Source of the DNA: Prorocentrum cordatum
Lineage: Eukaryota; Sar; Dinophyceae; Prorocentrales; Prorocentraceae
Reading direction: 5' to 3'
Assembly: GCA_963575745.1 (NCBI GenBank)
Contig: CAUYUJ010015741.1
Location: 107,001 to 171,000, forward strand
Length of the DNA: 64,000 bases
Shown here in pieces: positions 43,553-52,066 of the stretch. Numbering within the stretch: position 1 is the stretch's first letter; every line of letters starts with the position of its first letter. The translations under genes were made by a program, and so were the position numbers. The notes under the pieces were generated by a model that saw only the letters and a list, made by a program, of their open reading frames with translations, was not told the origin of the DNA and searched no databases.

Positions 43553-43737
43553 CCCCTGGCCGCCTTCGTTATCTGTGCCTTCTGCCGCGGCACGCTGGCG
43601 CCATCCACGTTCGTCATCGTCGACGCGCGCGTCGTGGCAGCCGCCTTCATCTTGGCAGGCATGGCGCGGGCGCCAGAAAACGAAACAAACATATGTTGCG
43701 CGGTGCCCGAACGCCGCAGGCGCGGCAGATAGGAGAG

Positions 43738-43985
43738 GGAAGGAGGAGCAGGAGCAGGAGCAGGAGCAGGAGGAATACAATTAGGCGGTGGATGGGGACG
43801 CGGGGGAAGGGGGGAATGGGGCGAGGAGGGGGGCGAGGAGGAAAACTGGGGGAGGGGGCAGTGAGGAGGAAGGAGGGCGCGCGAGGGGGGGCGCGGCCCC
43901 CGCCGAGGCTTGAAAACGCTAGAGGGCGGCAGGGGCAACGCCGGCGACGGCGCCGACGAGGGTTGGGGCGGAGACAGAAGGGCGC
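43738..43985. repeat. AGGAGC and GGGGGCGAGG low-complexity tract
   Basis: GAGCAG repeats followed by G-rich GGGGCGAGGAGG sequence. No coding content. Confidence 0.65.
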
Positions 43986-44150
43986 GCCGGAAGTCGGTCC
44001 TGGACCGACTTCCGACGCGGGCCCGCGCCAGAAGTCAGTCCTGGACCGACTTCCGACGCGGGCCCGCGTCGGAAGTGGGTCCAGGACCGACTTCCGACGC
44101 GGGCCCGCGCCAGAAGTCAGTCCTGGACCGACTTCTGGCACAGCCCGGCG
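43986..44150. repeat. Palindromic ~56-bp tandem repeat
   Basis: GAAGTCGGTCC-T-GGACCGACTTC (43990-44012) is an 11-bp-arm hairpin. It recurs two or three times with CGACGCGGGCCCGCG palindromes in between, so nearly the whole array can fold back on itself. Confidence 0.85.
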
Positions 44151-44194
44151 GCTGAGGAGGCCGCGGCTTAAACTGACCCCCCCCTTCGCATAAT

Positions 44195-44870
44195 TCCGCC
44201 CAAGAAAAGCCGAAATGTAGCCGTGCTCTGTGGGCGAGCAGCTTTCCTGCGAGCGTGGCTTTTTTCATTGAGCGAGCAGCTTTTCTTCGTGCGCGAGTAG
44301 CTAGAGCTTCGGCGCGTTTGAGTGTCGGGCGCGCCGGTCTGCTCTAGCGCAGCCCGTGCGAGCTTCAACCCGATTCGACTGCGGATCTGTGCGTGCGCCA
44401 TCGCTCCATGATGCGTTCTGCGAGCTTCAGGACATGGCGTGTTTTTTGTTGTCGCTGTGATGATGCGCGCGCCCCGCACGGGCGCCTTCGTCTGCCCTGG
44501 CCGATTGGGTGGGCACTGCAAGATCTTGCAAGTTTTAGGGGTCTCTCGCGCTTTTCGTCGGTCCGGGTCTCTTCGCGGTTTTCGCGCTCACGGGCGTCCA
44601 GCGGGATCGCCCGTAAGATGCAGGTGGCGCGCGCCTTTCCCCCGTTCGTTTGTTGCTATTTTGGTTGTGCGGGAAAATGACAGTCCGTTTTATTGCAATA
44701 CAAGCACATAGAAATCATCAGCAAAAAACCTTCCCGCTCATCCCGCGCCCTTGGACTCCCTCCCACGGCAATCACCTTCCACAAGGCCAGCCCCAATATG
44801 CACTTTGATGGCGGGGGCTTATGTGACCCCGACGTCGGGTTCACTCATTCGTTTCTTTGCCATGGCTCCT
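44195..44870. other. No gene recognised
   Basis: Mixed sequence with ordinary complexity. No protein-like frame or RNA signature was seen. Confidence 0.3.
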
Positions 44871-45010
44871 CCACCCTTCATCCCTCCTTGGTCCTCCCTT
44901 CTCGCCCCTCCCTCCTCGTTCCTCCCTCATCCTCCCTCCTCCCTCCCTCCTCGCTCCTCCCTCCTCCCTCTTCCCTCCTTCGCCCCCCTCCTACCTCCTT
45001 CGCTCCCTTC
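44870..45010 (+). repeat. CTCCCTCCT pyrimidine repeat
   Basis: Imperfect CCTCCCTCCTCG units. Confidence 0.8.
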
Positions 45011-45107
45011 CTCGTCATCCGAACCATGGATAATCAATGCCAGACAACTCGATTGAAGGCCATTCCCAGTGCTCCCATAGCATTTTGGCCTCATGTTTGC
45101 CTCGCCT

Positions 45108-45358
45108 GCGCCTCGGCTGTCCCGCGGCTGTCCCGCGGCTGTCCCGCGGATGTCCCGCGGCTGTCCCGCGGGTGTCCCGCGGCTGTCCCGCGGCGGGCCG
45201 CGGCTTTACTGGCCCGGGCCGCAGCTTTATTGCCCGACGGCCCGCTTTGCTTCGGCTGTCCCGCGGCTGTCCCGCGGCTGTCCCGCGGCTGTCCCGCGGC
45301 TGTCCCGTGGCTGTCCCGCGGCTGTCCCGTGGCTGTCCCGCGGCTGTCCCGGCGCAGT
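45108..45358 (+). repeat. GGCTGTCCCGCG 12-bp tandem repeat
   Basis: Two blocks (about 45115-45195 and 45255-45350) of a nearly perfect 12-bp unit. Being a multiple of three, it yields regular SRGCPAAVPRL-type translations with no other coding support. A shorter remnant lies at 46340-46420. Confidence 0.9.
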
Positions 45359-45539
45359 CTGGCGCTGTCATATTACACTTGAACATGTGTTTTCGGTCGC
45401 CAATACCAGCGGCACGCGGCACTCCGTCCGGCCCCGCACAGTCGGTATCATCATTATAGTTGCATTGCTGCCTGCGGACACTGCTCGGAACAACGAGAAG
45501 GCGACGCCAACTTGTTCATAGTATTGTCATTAATGGAGT

Positions 45540-45730
45540 TGGGCTTCCCGGGGGCCTCCTGGGGGAGCGCCGTGGCCACTTGGAGCCGCCTTGGGGCGGC
45601 CGCGGGACATCTCGGAGGCAAATTGGAAGGTATCTTGAACGACGTTGGGTGCTCATGAGTCATATTTGAGGTCATCATGGGCTTTCTGGGGCCGTCGCGG
45701 AGCCATTTTGGGCCATCTTAGGCGCTCTAG
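45540..45730 (+). repeat. Sparse CTTGGGGC/TTTTGGGCC minisatellite
   Basis: A degenerate version of the CTTGGGGCC family. Confidence 0.5.
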
Positions 45731-46949
45731 CCCATCGCGGGGGAAGAGCTTCAGACCCATGGTTTTAGGAAGAGGGCGACGCATGGGGGGGCAAAACGAT
45801 TCCCTGAGTCCATTCACGCCGATCGCTTCCAGTGAAAGTTCATGCGCGCGCCATTGTATTCACGCACGCGTTCTCGTGTGTGCGTGTTCAGTTGCGCGCG
45901 TTTTCTCGCGCGCGCTTGCGTTTCCACACTGCCCTCCAATTATTGGCCATGTGTGTCTCGCCGTTTCGACCTACCGACGCCTGTTCTTACTGATGTTTGT
46001 AAGAGATCACATGCCCCGGAATTTCCTACACCTGTTCAACAACCAGGGCATGCATTCAATTGCACATGCACCTGCCGTTTCACGCCGAGTTATATATGCC
46101 CGGACTTGCGTGTGCATATTGTGCCGTCTCGGCGCTCTCTTGTCGTTCGCCCTCCACGTTGATTTCCTTTTCTGTGTCCGCCAGGTCCGTGACCGTGTCT
46201 GTTCCTGTCAAGGATGTAGTTCCTATGGATATCCCCTTCGTGGAAGATCGTCCCTGTGTCGCCGACATGCTACCCCGTCGCTGTGCTACAGCAGTGCTGC
46301 AGCTGCGCAGCCGTCCTCAGTCGTGCTGCTGCGGCTATGTCGCGGCGTCCCGCGGCGATGCCGCCCAAGAGCCCGCTTTGTTTCGGCTGATCCGCGGCTG
46401 CCCCGCGGCTGTCCCGCGCGCCCTTTTCAGCGCAGGGCGGGGTCGCCTCGACGAACGCAAGCCGCGGCCTCCTCACCGGCGGCCGGCGCCAGAAGTTGGC
46501 CGACGGTCCGCGGGGGCCGTTCGAAGGGGGGGCTCTTGCGCTGGCAGGAGCAAGCGGCAGGTCGGCGGCAGTCGGCGGGAGTAGGCGGGGCCCACCGGCT
46601 GAGGGCCCGCCAGAGCTGGCGGAGAGGCGGACGCTCTTGCCAACAGACGTTGGCGGGAGGTCGGCGGCAGCCGGCGGAAGTACGTGCAGCTTGCGGCCGA
46701 CGGCCCGCAGGAGGCCGCGGAAGCACGTGCAGCCTACGGGCGACGGCCCAGGGGAGGTTCGTGTCGCCCGACAGAAGTCACAGATAGACTGCGGCGGACT
46801 GACAGCGGGGGCCGGCGGGGATCCCTGGGGGGCCCGTGGCAACCGGAGGAAGTAAGCGTGGGCCACCCAACTGTAGCCATTCGTTGTTTTTTCGGGGCTC
46901 AAGCAGCGCGGGGGCAGCTTTTTCTGGACACGCTATCATGGGCGCGGCG
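45731..46949. other. No gene recognised
   Basis: GCGCGC- and GGCGGGAGTCGGCGG-like words are frequent. A loose repeat of GGTCGGCGGCAG(T/C)CGGCGG occurs at 46560-46690. No coding support. Confidence 0.3.
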
Positions 46950-48056
46950 CCCCCCCACCGCCCAGGAAACGCTCGTCTTGAAGAACGTCCCAGGACGGCG
47001 GGGCCACAACGCCCCCACGCACCGCAGGGGCATTGGATGAGGAATGTGGTGCGTCGCGTCCTCTTCCGGCGGTAACATCGCCCATCGGCGCGAAACCCTG
47101 GATTTGTTAGCGTGCCAGACGCTACACTACGCAATTGCTACAGCAAGCGCCCCCCCCCCGCCTTCATGTTTCCACCGCCCCCGCGGCGAATAACTGCAAA
47201 ATCGCACGCCGAATCTGTCGTAGAGTGTTTTTTTTTGCTTCCCCGGGTTCAACGGCGTTCCTGCCCAGGCCGGGCGTGGCCGCCTTCGTGGACAGGTGCG
47301 AGAAGCGCGGCATCAAGCGGATCGCGGTGCCCGACGAGAAGCGGTTGGCTCGCCGCTTGATGGTGCAGGAAGAGGCGATCGCGGAGTGCGAAAAGCGAGG
47401 TTTGGAGTTGGTGCACGCCTCGATCCCGGGGCTGTTCACCAACAAGTATACACAGTTTTCCAGAGACACATGGCCGGGGCCACTTCTCAGATGGAGTGCC
47501 AGGTGGCTGTGGGCAACATGAAACACGGGCGCGACCGAGCACGCAATACAAGCACGGAGGTCTCGCTGGCGAACGAGCGGAAGTGCGAGGGCAGGAAGAA
47601 CTTCCTGCAGCTGCACCCGCGGTTTGTCCAGATATCCAGATGCCTGCGCGCGCACACGCCAATGCCAAGCAGCTGAACCCTCCCGGTCGTCCCATATCAT
47701 TATAGTCACCCACGGTTTCTCTTTGACGGCATCCAGTGCCACACGCGCGCCCTAGACGCACGCCTGTTGCCGTTGCTCCTGCTCTCATGGTCCTCCCGCT
47801 TTGACGGCCACGAGTCCCCTCCCCCGAAATCGCCCCTTGTTGCATAAATTGCATCACCGCGACATGTGTAATCGATCCCGCATCGTACCATATCTTCTCA
47901 CTCCACATCCTGCGGCGCAAGTTTGAGCAAAGTTTCTCGCCATTCGGCCGCCCAGGGTCGGCGACCTCAGAGCGGGGAGGGAAAATGACGAATTACCCAA
48001 CACACAGGATGGACTGCACAGGCGCGTGCTGCAGTAGTTTCGCGGAGCTGCTAGGC
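46950..48056 (+). repeat. Recombinase-bearing repeat, arm B
   Basis: Inverted copy of 42446-43552, of the same length. It ends at GAGCTGCTAGGC, where it joins X copy 2 directly. Confidence 0.85.
47247..47620 (+). pseudogene. Serine recombinase exon, broken copy
   Basis: It reads RPGVAAFVDRCEKRGIKRIA, VPDEKRLARRLMVQEEAIAE and ASIPGLFTNK like arm A, then loses the frame. Near 47447 four bases are missing relative to arm A (GACCCATG against TATA), which shifts the remainder. The splice acceptor is also damaged: CCCCAGG in arm A is CCCCGGG here at 47241-47247. Beyond the shift the sequence still matches arm A at DNA level. Confidence 0.7.
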
Positions 48057-48735
48057 ACAAACTTGAAAAACATACAACAACTTAAACAAGTGCCCTTTTG
48101 CACGCGCCCCTGCTTCTGCCTATAAGGAGGGTAGGGGGGGGCCGCGATGGCTTGCTCGGCGCGCGCCGAGTTGTCAACAAACCCTTCTCATGCCACGGAC
48201 TCGGCGCGGGCCAAGCCCTGCAAACGCAGCACGTTGCACATGTGAGACTGACTCGGCGCGAAACCTGGGGATGCCTTCGTGGGCGGCGGGCGCCAGCAGC
48301 GCTGCAGTGCACAGGTCCTTGTGGGACAAAACATGTTGGCTCTTTCGGTTCGAGACGCAACCTCTAGTTCCAACTAGCCCAACAAAAGACACCCGCGCGC
48401 TTAAAGGCCGAGCTCGGGCTGCATGTGAAGAGGCACGGAGAAGGCTCAAACGACCTTGGCTCGTACCGCCTACTGCAGGGCAGAGTGGGAAGGAGGATCA
48501 AGCGCCACTTGCCCTGGCACCCCTGAGCGAAGGCCGCGTTGCGCGTAATCGTACCTTCCAATGGCGGGCGCGCCAAGCTGCTAGTTTGACACCGAAACTA
48601 TTTGAAACGCGCGCGCGGCCATTTTCAAAACCACCATGAACCATTTTCAACTTCAGCACCGCACGGCCCGCAAGCGGCCTAGAACCATGAGAAAACCATT
48701 TTCATCATTCTTAATCTGATCCCCGACATGCCCGT
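48051..48735 (-). repeat. Repeat family X, copy 2 (inverted)
   Basis: Reverse complement of X copy 1, from CTAGGCACAAACTTG at 48051 to the GATCCCCGACATGCCC border near 48735. It shares six bases (CTAGGC) with the end of arm B. Confidence 0.8.
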
Positions 48736-49349
48736 GACCCTATCCACCCGCCGGGTCCCGGGTCCCACGGCGGTCCCGGCCGCGTCCCCGGTTCCGCTCC
48801 GGTCCCGCGGTCGCGGGTCCCGGGTCTCGCGCCGGCCGGGTCCCGGGACGGTCCCGGGTGCCGGGCTCCGGGTCCCGCGCCGGTCCCGGGTCTCGGGTCC
48901 CGCGCCAGTCCCGGGTCGCGGGTCCCAGGTCCGGCGGTCGTGCTGGGTTCGGGGTTCCGGGTTCCGCGCCAGTCCCGGGTCCCGGGTCCGGAGTACTCGT
49001 CCCGGGTCTCGGGTCCCGCGCCGGTCCTGGGTGTCGGGTCCCGCGCCAGTCCCGGGTTCCGGGTGCCGGGTCCCGGCCGGTCCCGGGTCCCGGGTCCCGC
49101 GCTGTTCCCGGGTCGCAGGTCCCGGATCCTGCGCCGGTCCCGGGTCTCGGGTGCCGCGCCGGTCCCATGTCCCGCGGGCCCCGGGTCCCGCGCTCGTCCC
49201 GGGTCCCGGATCCTGCGCCGGTGCGGGGTCGCAGGTCCTGCGCCGGTCCCGGCTTTCGGTCCTCGCGACGCTCCTGGTCCCGGGTCCCGCGCTTGTCACG
49301 GGTTCCGGGCCCGTGTCCCTGTCCACTCGCGCAGGTCTTGGGTCCGTGG
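48736..49349. repeat. GGTCCCGGGTCCC minisatellite between two X copies
   Basis: About 600 bp of CCGGTCCCGGGT and GTCCCGCGCC units, bounded on both sides by the CACGGGCATGTCGGGGAT border of X in opposite orientations. Confidence 0.85.
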
Positions 49350-49984
49350 ATAGGGTCACGGGCATGTCGGGGATCGTATTAAGAATGATGAAAATGGTTT
49401 TCTCATGGTTCTAGGCCGCTTGCGGGCCGTGCGGTGCTGAAGTTGAAAATGGTTTATGGTGGTTTTGAAAATGGCCACGCGCGGGTTTCAAATAGTTTCG
49501 GCGTCAAACTAGCAGCTTGGCGCGCCCGCCATTGGAAGGTATGATTACGCGCAGCGCGGCCTTCGCTCAGGGGTGCCAGGGCAAGTGGCGCTTGATCCTC
49601 CTTCCCACTCTGCCCTGCAGTAGGCGGTACGAGCCAAGGGCGTTTGAGCCTTCTCCGTGCCTCTTCACATGCAGCGCGAGCTCGGCCTTTAAGCGCGCGG
49701 GTGTCTTTTGTTGGGCTAGTTGGAACTAGAGGTTGCGTCCCGAACCGAAAGAGCCAACATGTTTTGTCCCACCAATTACCGTTGCTACTGCACGCTGCTG
49801 GGGCTGCCGCCCACGAAGGCATCCCCAGGTTCGCGCCGAGTCCGTCACATGTGAAACGTGCTGCGTTTGCAGGCTGGCCCGCGCCGGGTCCGTGGCATGT
49901 GAAGGGTTTGACAACTCGGCGCCGCGCCGAGCAAGCTATCGTGCCCCCCCTACTCTCCTCATCGGCAGAAGCAAGGGCACGTGC
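49350..49984 (+). repeat. Repeat family X, copy 3, cut by the gap
   Basis: Matches X copy 1 closely up to GCAAGGGCACGTGC, where the N run starts. Its CTAG end is therefore not visible. Confidence 0.8.
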
Positions 49985-50084
49985 NNNNNNNNNNNNNNNN
50001 NNNNNNNNNNNNNNNNNNNNNNNNNNNNNNNNNNNNNNNNNNNNNNNNNNNNNNNNNNNNNNNNNNNNNNNNNNNNNNNNNNNN
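49985..50084. other. Assembly gap, 100 N
   Basis: Exactly 100 N, the usual placeholder for a gap of unknown length. Any reading frame drawn across it is meaningless. X copy 3 and the gene at 50085 are both truncated by it. Confidence 0.98.
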
Positions 50085-50552
50085 CGCCTCCCTGCGATCG
50101 GCGTCCATGGCGGTCGCCGTGCCCGGAGCCCGCTGTCGGGTCTGTCGCACGGCCTCCAGGACGTCTTCCACGACCTGCATTTGCTTCCTCTTGCGGGTAG
50201 GGACGTTGAAGACACTCGCCGCCTCCCCCAACCAGTCGTCATCGAGGGCTATCCCCGCCTCGATCTGTCTCAGCCGTTCCGAGCGCCGGGCACTCTCCAG
50301 GTCGTAGCGGCTGCGCGTCAGGCGCCCTCGCAAGTCATCCGTGGCCAGAGAAATCAGCAGGTCCTTACACGCGTCCTCGTTGCGCTGGTTGCAGTAGAAG
50401 TAATCTCTACATTCCACCTGCGGCCCTTCGTCCGCGGCGGCCGTCCTCTTCGTGCGGCCGCGCTTGCCCCTGCCTCCCGCGAGGCCCCAAAAATCAGCAG
50501 CGTAGCGGGAAGCGGCGAAGTCGGACGCCGCAGGGCGCTTCCGCGCCAGCAT
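50085..50552 (-). CDS. Partial hypothetical protein, 3' part lost in the gap
   Basis: On the minus strand the ATG at 50550-50552 opens MLARKRPAASDFAASRYAAD, a basic GRGKRGRTKRT stretch (a possible nuclear signal), VECRDYFYCNQRNEDACKDL, DDLRGRLTRSRYDLESARRS, then a helical end with PTRKRKQMQVVEDVLEAVRQ. 156 codons remain before the gap. I do not recognise the family. The first bases of the gene (the phrase coding MLARKRPAASDF) recur about 200 bp upstream, at 50715-50752, within the GCTGACCC array, so the start region has been duplicated. It is co-oriented with the genes at 52.1 and 57.7 kb. Confidence 0.5.
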
Positions 50553-50559
50553 GGCGCCC

Positions 50560-50940
50560 GGCGAAGCCGCCCGGCTGACCCTGGGGGTGCAATCGCCAGA
50601 CGGCCCCGGGGCCGCGCGGCTGACCCTGGGGGTACACGCGCCACGCGGCCCCTCCGCGGGCAAGCGCGCGCCCGCACGGGAGTCCCCCGGCTGACCCTGG
50701 GGGTGGCGGGGAGCGGCGAAGTCGGACGCCGCAGGGCGCTTCCGCGCCAGCATGGCGCCCGGCCGGCGAAGCCGCCCGGCTGACCCTGGGGGTGCAATCG
50801 CCAAACGGCCCAGGGGCCGCGCGGCTGACCCTGGGGCACACGCGCCACGCGGCCCGTCCGCGGGCAAGCGCGCGCCCGCAGGGGAGTCCCCCGGCTGACC
50901 CTGGGGGGGCAAGCGACGCGCGGCCCCGCCCGCGGGCGCG
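50560..50940. repeat. GCTGACCCTGGGGGT dispersed-array, block 1
   Basis: Repeats of GGCTGACCCTGGGGGTG separated by 40-60 bases, with GGGCAAGCGCGCGCCCGCA repeated between them. It borders the 5' side of the partial gene. Confidence 0.75.
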
Positions 50941-51023
50941 GAGAGCCACTCGAACAACGGAAGTTGGAGGAGGAGGAGGAGGAGGAGGAGGATATAGAAC
51001 CGCATGCGTGGAAACGTTTTCAC

Positions 51024-51600
51024 GACACGGGAAGGGAGCCAGCGCGAGTTTTCAACGAATCGGCGTGCCGAAATCATGGCGACTGGGAGCGCGCGACGGC
51101 TGGGCAACGATTTCGCGGCACTTTTCTGGGCGACGTGTTAGGGGCTGTGCTGTGCAGGGACGTGACTTGCTGGGTTGAGATGTGCCGTGCTGCGTTGAAT
51201 CGCGCCGTGCTCCACTTCGTTGTGGGCCAAGTCGCCCTTGGCATCCGAATCGTGGCCGAACTGATCTGGATCTTAAACTCAACCTGCCTGGCCCCCGCGC
51301 TGGCCCGCGCGGCGCCCCCGGGCTGGCGACTCGCGGGGTTGATCGACCAACTCGAGCTAAAGATCCAAATCAGTTCCGACGCGCCGAAGCGCGGCCCAGG
51401 CCCCGAAACTCTGGCGTTTCGAATCAATCGGACTGATACGGTGATCTCGTGCGCTCCCTGACCACGCACTCGCCCTGGCGGCGCCGGCCCACTCCAGCTC
51501 AATATCCGAATCAGGTCCGACGCGGGAAGGGAGCCAGCGCGAGTTTTCAACGAATCGGCGCGCCGAAATCATGGTGACTGGGGGCGCGCGACGGCTCGCA
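51024..51600 (+). repeat. Direct repeats of ~85 bp bounding a 400-bp insert
   Basis: 51026-51108 and 51514-51597 share CGGGAAGGGAGCCAGCGCGA, TTTTCAACGAATCGGCG and ATCATGG(C/T)GACTGGG. Between them, AACTGATCTGGATCTTAA (about 51258-51275) and an inverted counterpart TTAGCTCGAG...GATCCAAATCAGTTCCGA (about 51350-51380) occur. This could be a short LTR-like element or a segmental duplication. No protein is encoded. Confidence 0.6.
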
Positions 51601-51955
51601 AGAGAAGCGCCCCCGCGCGCTCCGGCGGACCCCGCGGGCGCAATGCCCCGAATGGAGGAAGACCGGGCTGACCCTGCGGGTGCAATGCCCGGCGAGAGAA
51701 GGAGAGGCAAATGGGGGGCCGGCTGACCCTGAGGGTGCAATATCGGGCAGGGAAAGAGCGAGGACGGGGGGCTGACCCTGAGGAATGCCCAGCGAAAGGA
51801 GCGGAGAGGCGAAGGGGTGGCCGGCTGACCCGGAGGGTGCAATGCCGGGCAATGCAAAAAGCGAGGACGGGGGCCGACCCTGAGGGCGCGATGCCCAGCA
51901 GCGAGGGGGGCGCGGGGCCGACGGAAAAATACGAGGGCTGGCCCTGACGGCGAAG
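51600..51955 (+). repeat. GGCTGACCCTGAGGGTGCAATGCC array, block 2
   Basis: About seven units with GGCTGACCCTGAGGGTGC(A) and ATGCCCGGCG or ATGCCGGGCA. It lies just downstream of the OB-fold gene. Confidence 0.8.
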
Positions 51956-52066
51956 CGCCCCCGCGGGCGGCAGCCACGGCGCGCGCCCAGCAGGTAGACG
52001 GCGTCGTGGCGCGCGTGATTGGCCCCCTTGCACTAGGGTCGACCGAGCCTACGAATCGCCGGACTC

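Noticed and set aside
45698-45715. GAGCCATTTTGGGCC resembling the spliced-leader core
   Set aside because: It lies inside the CTTGGGGCC-type repeat, which generates such words.
45645-46787. 380-codon plus-strand open frame
   Set aside because: No conserved-looking blocks, and composition shifts several times along it. GC-rich DNA readily gives long chance frames.
46867-46905. CTGTAGCCATT...GGGCTCAAG resembling a split spliced leader
   Set aside because: A 12-base insert interrupts the match and no gene follows. It is likely chance.
49959-51107. An open frame drawn across the N gap, with a leucine run resembling a membrane helix
   Set aside because: The gap length is unknown, and the leucine run comes from a GGA microsatellite at 50970-50990.
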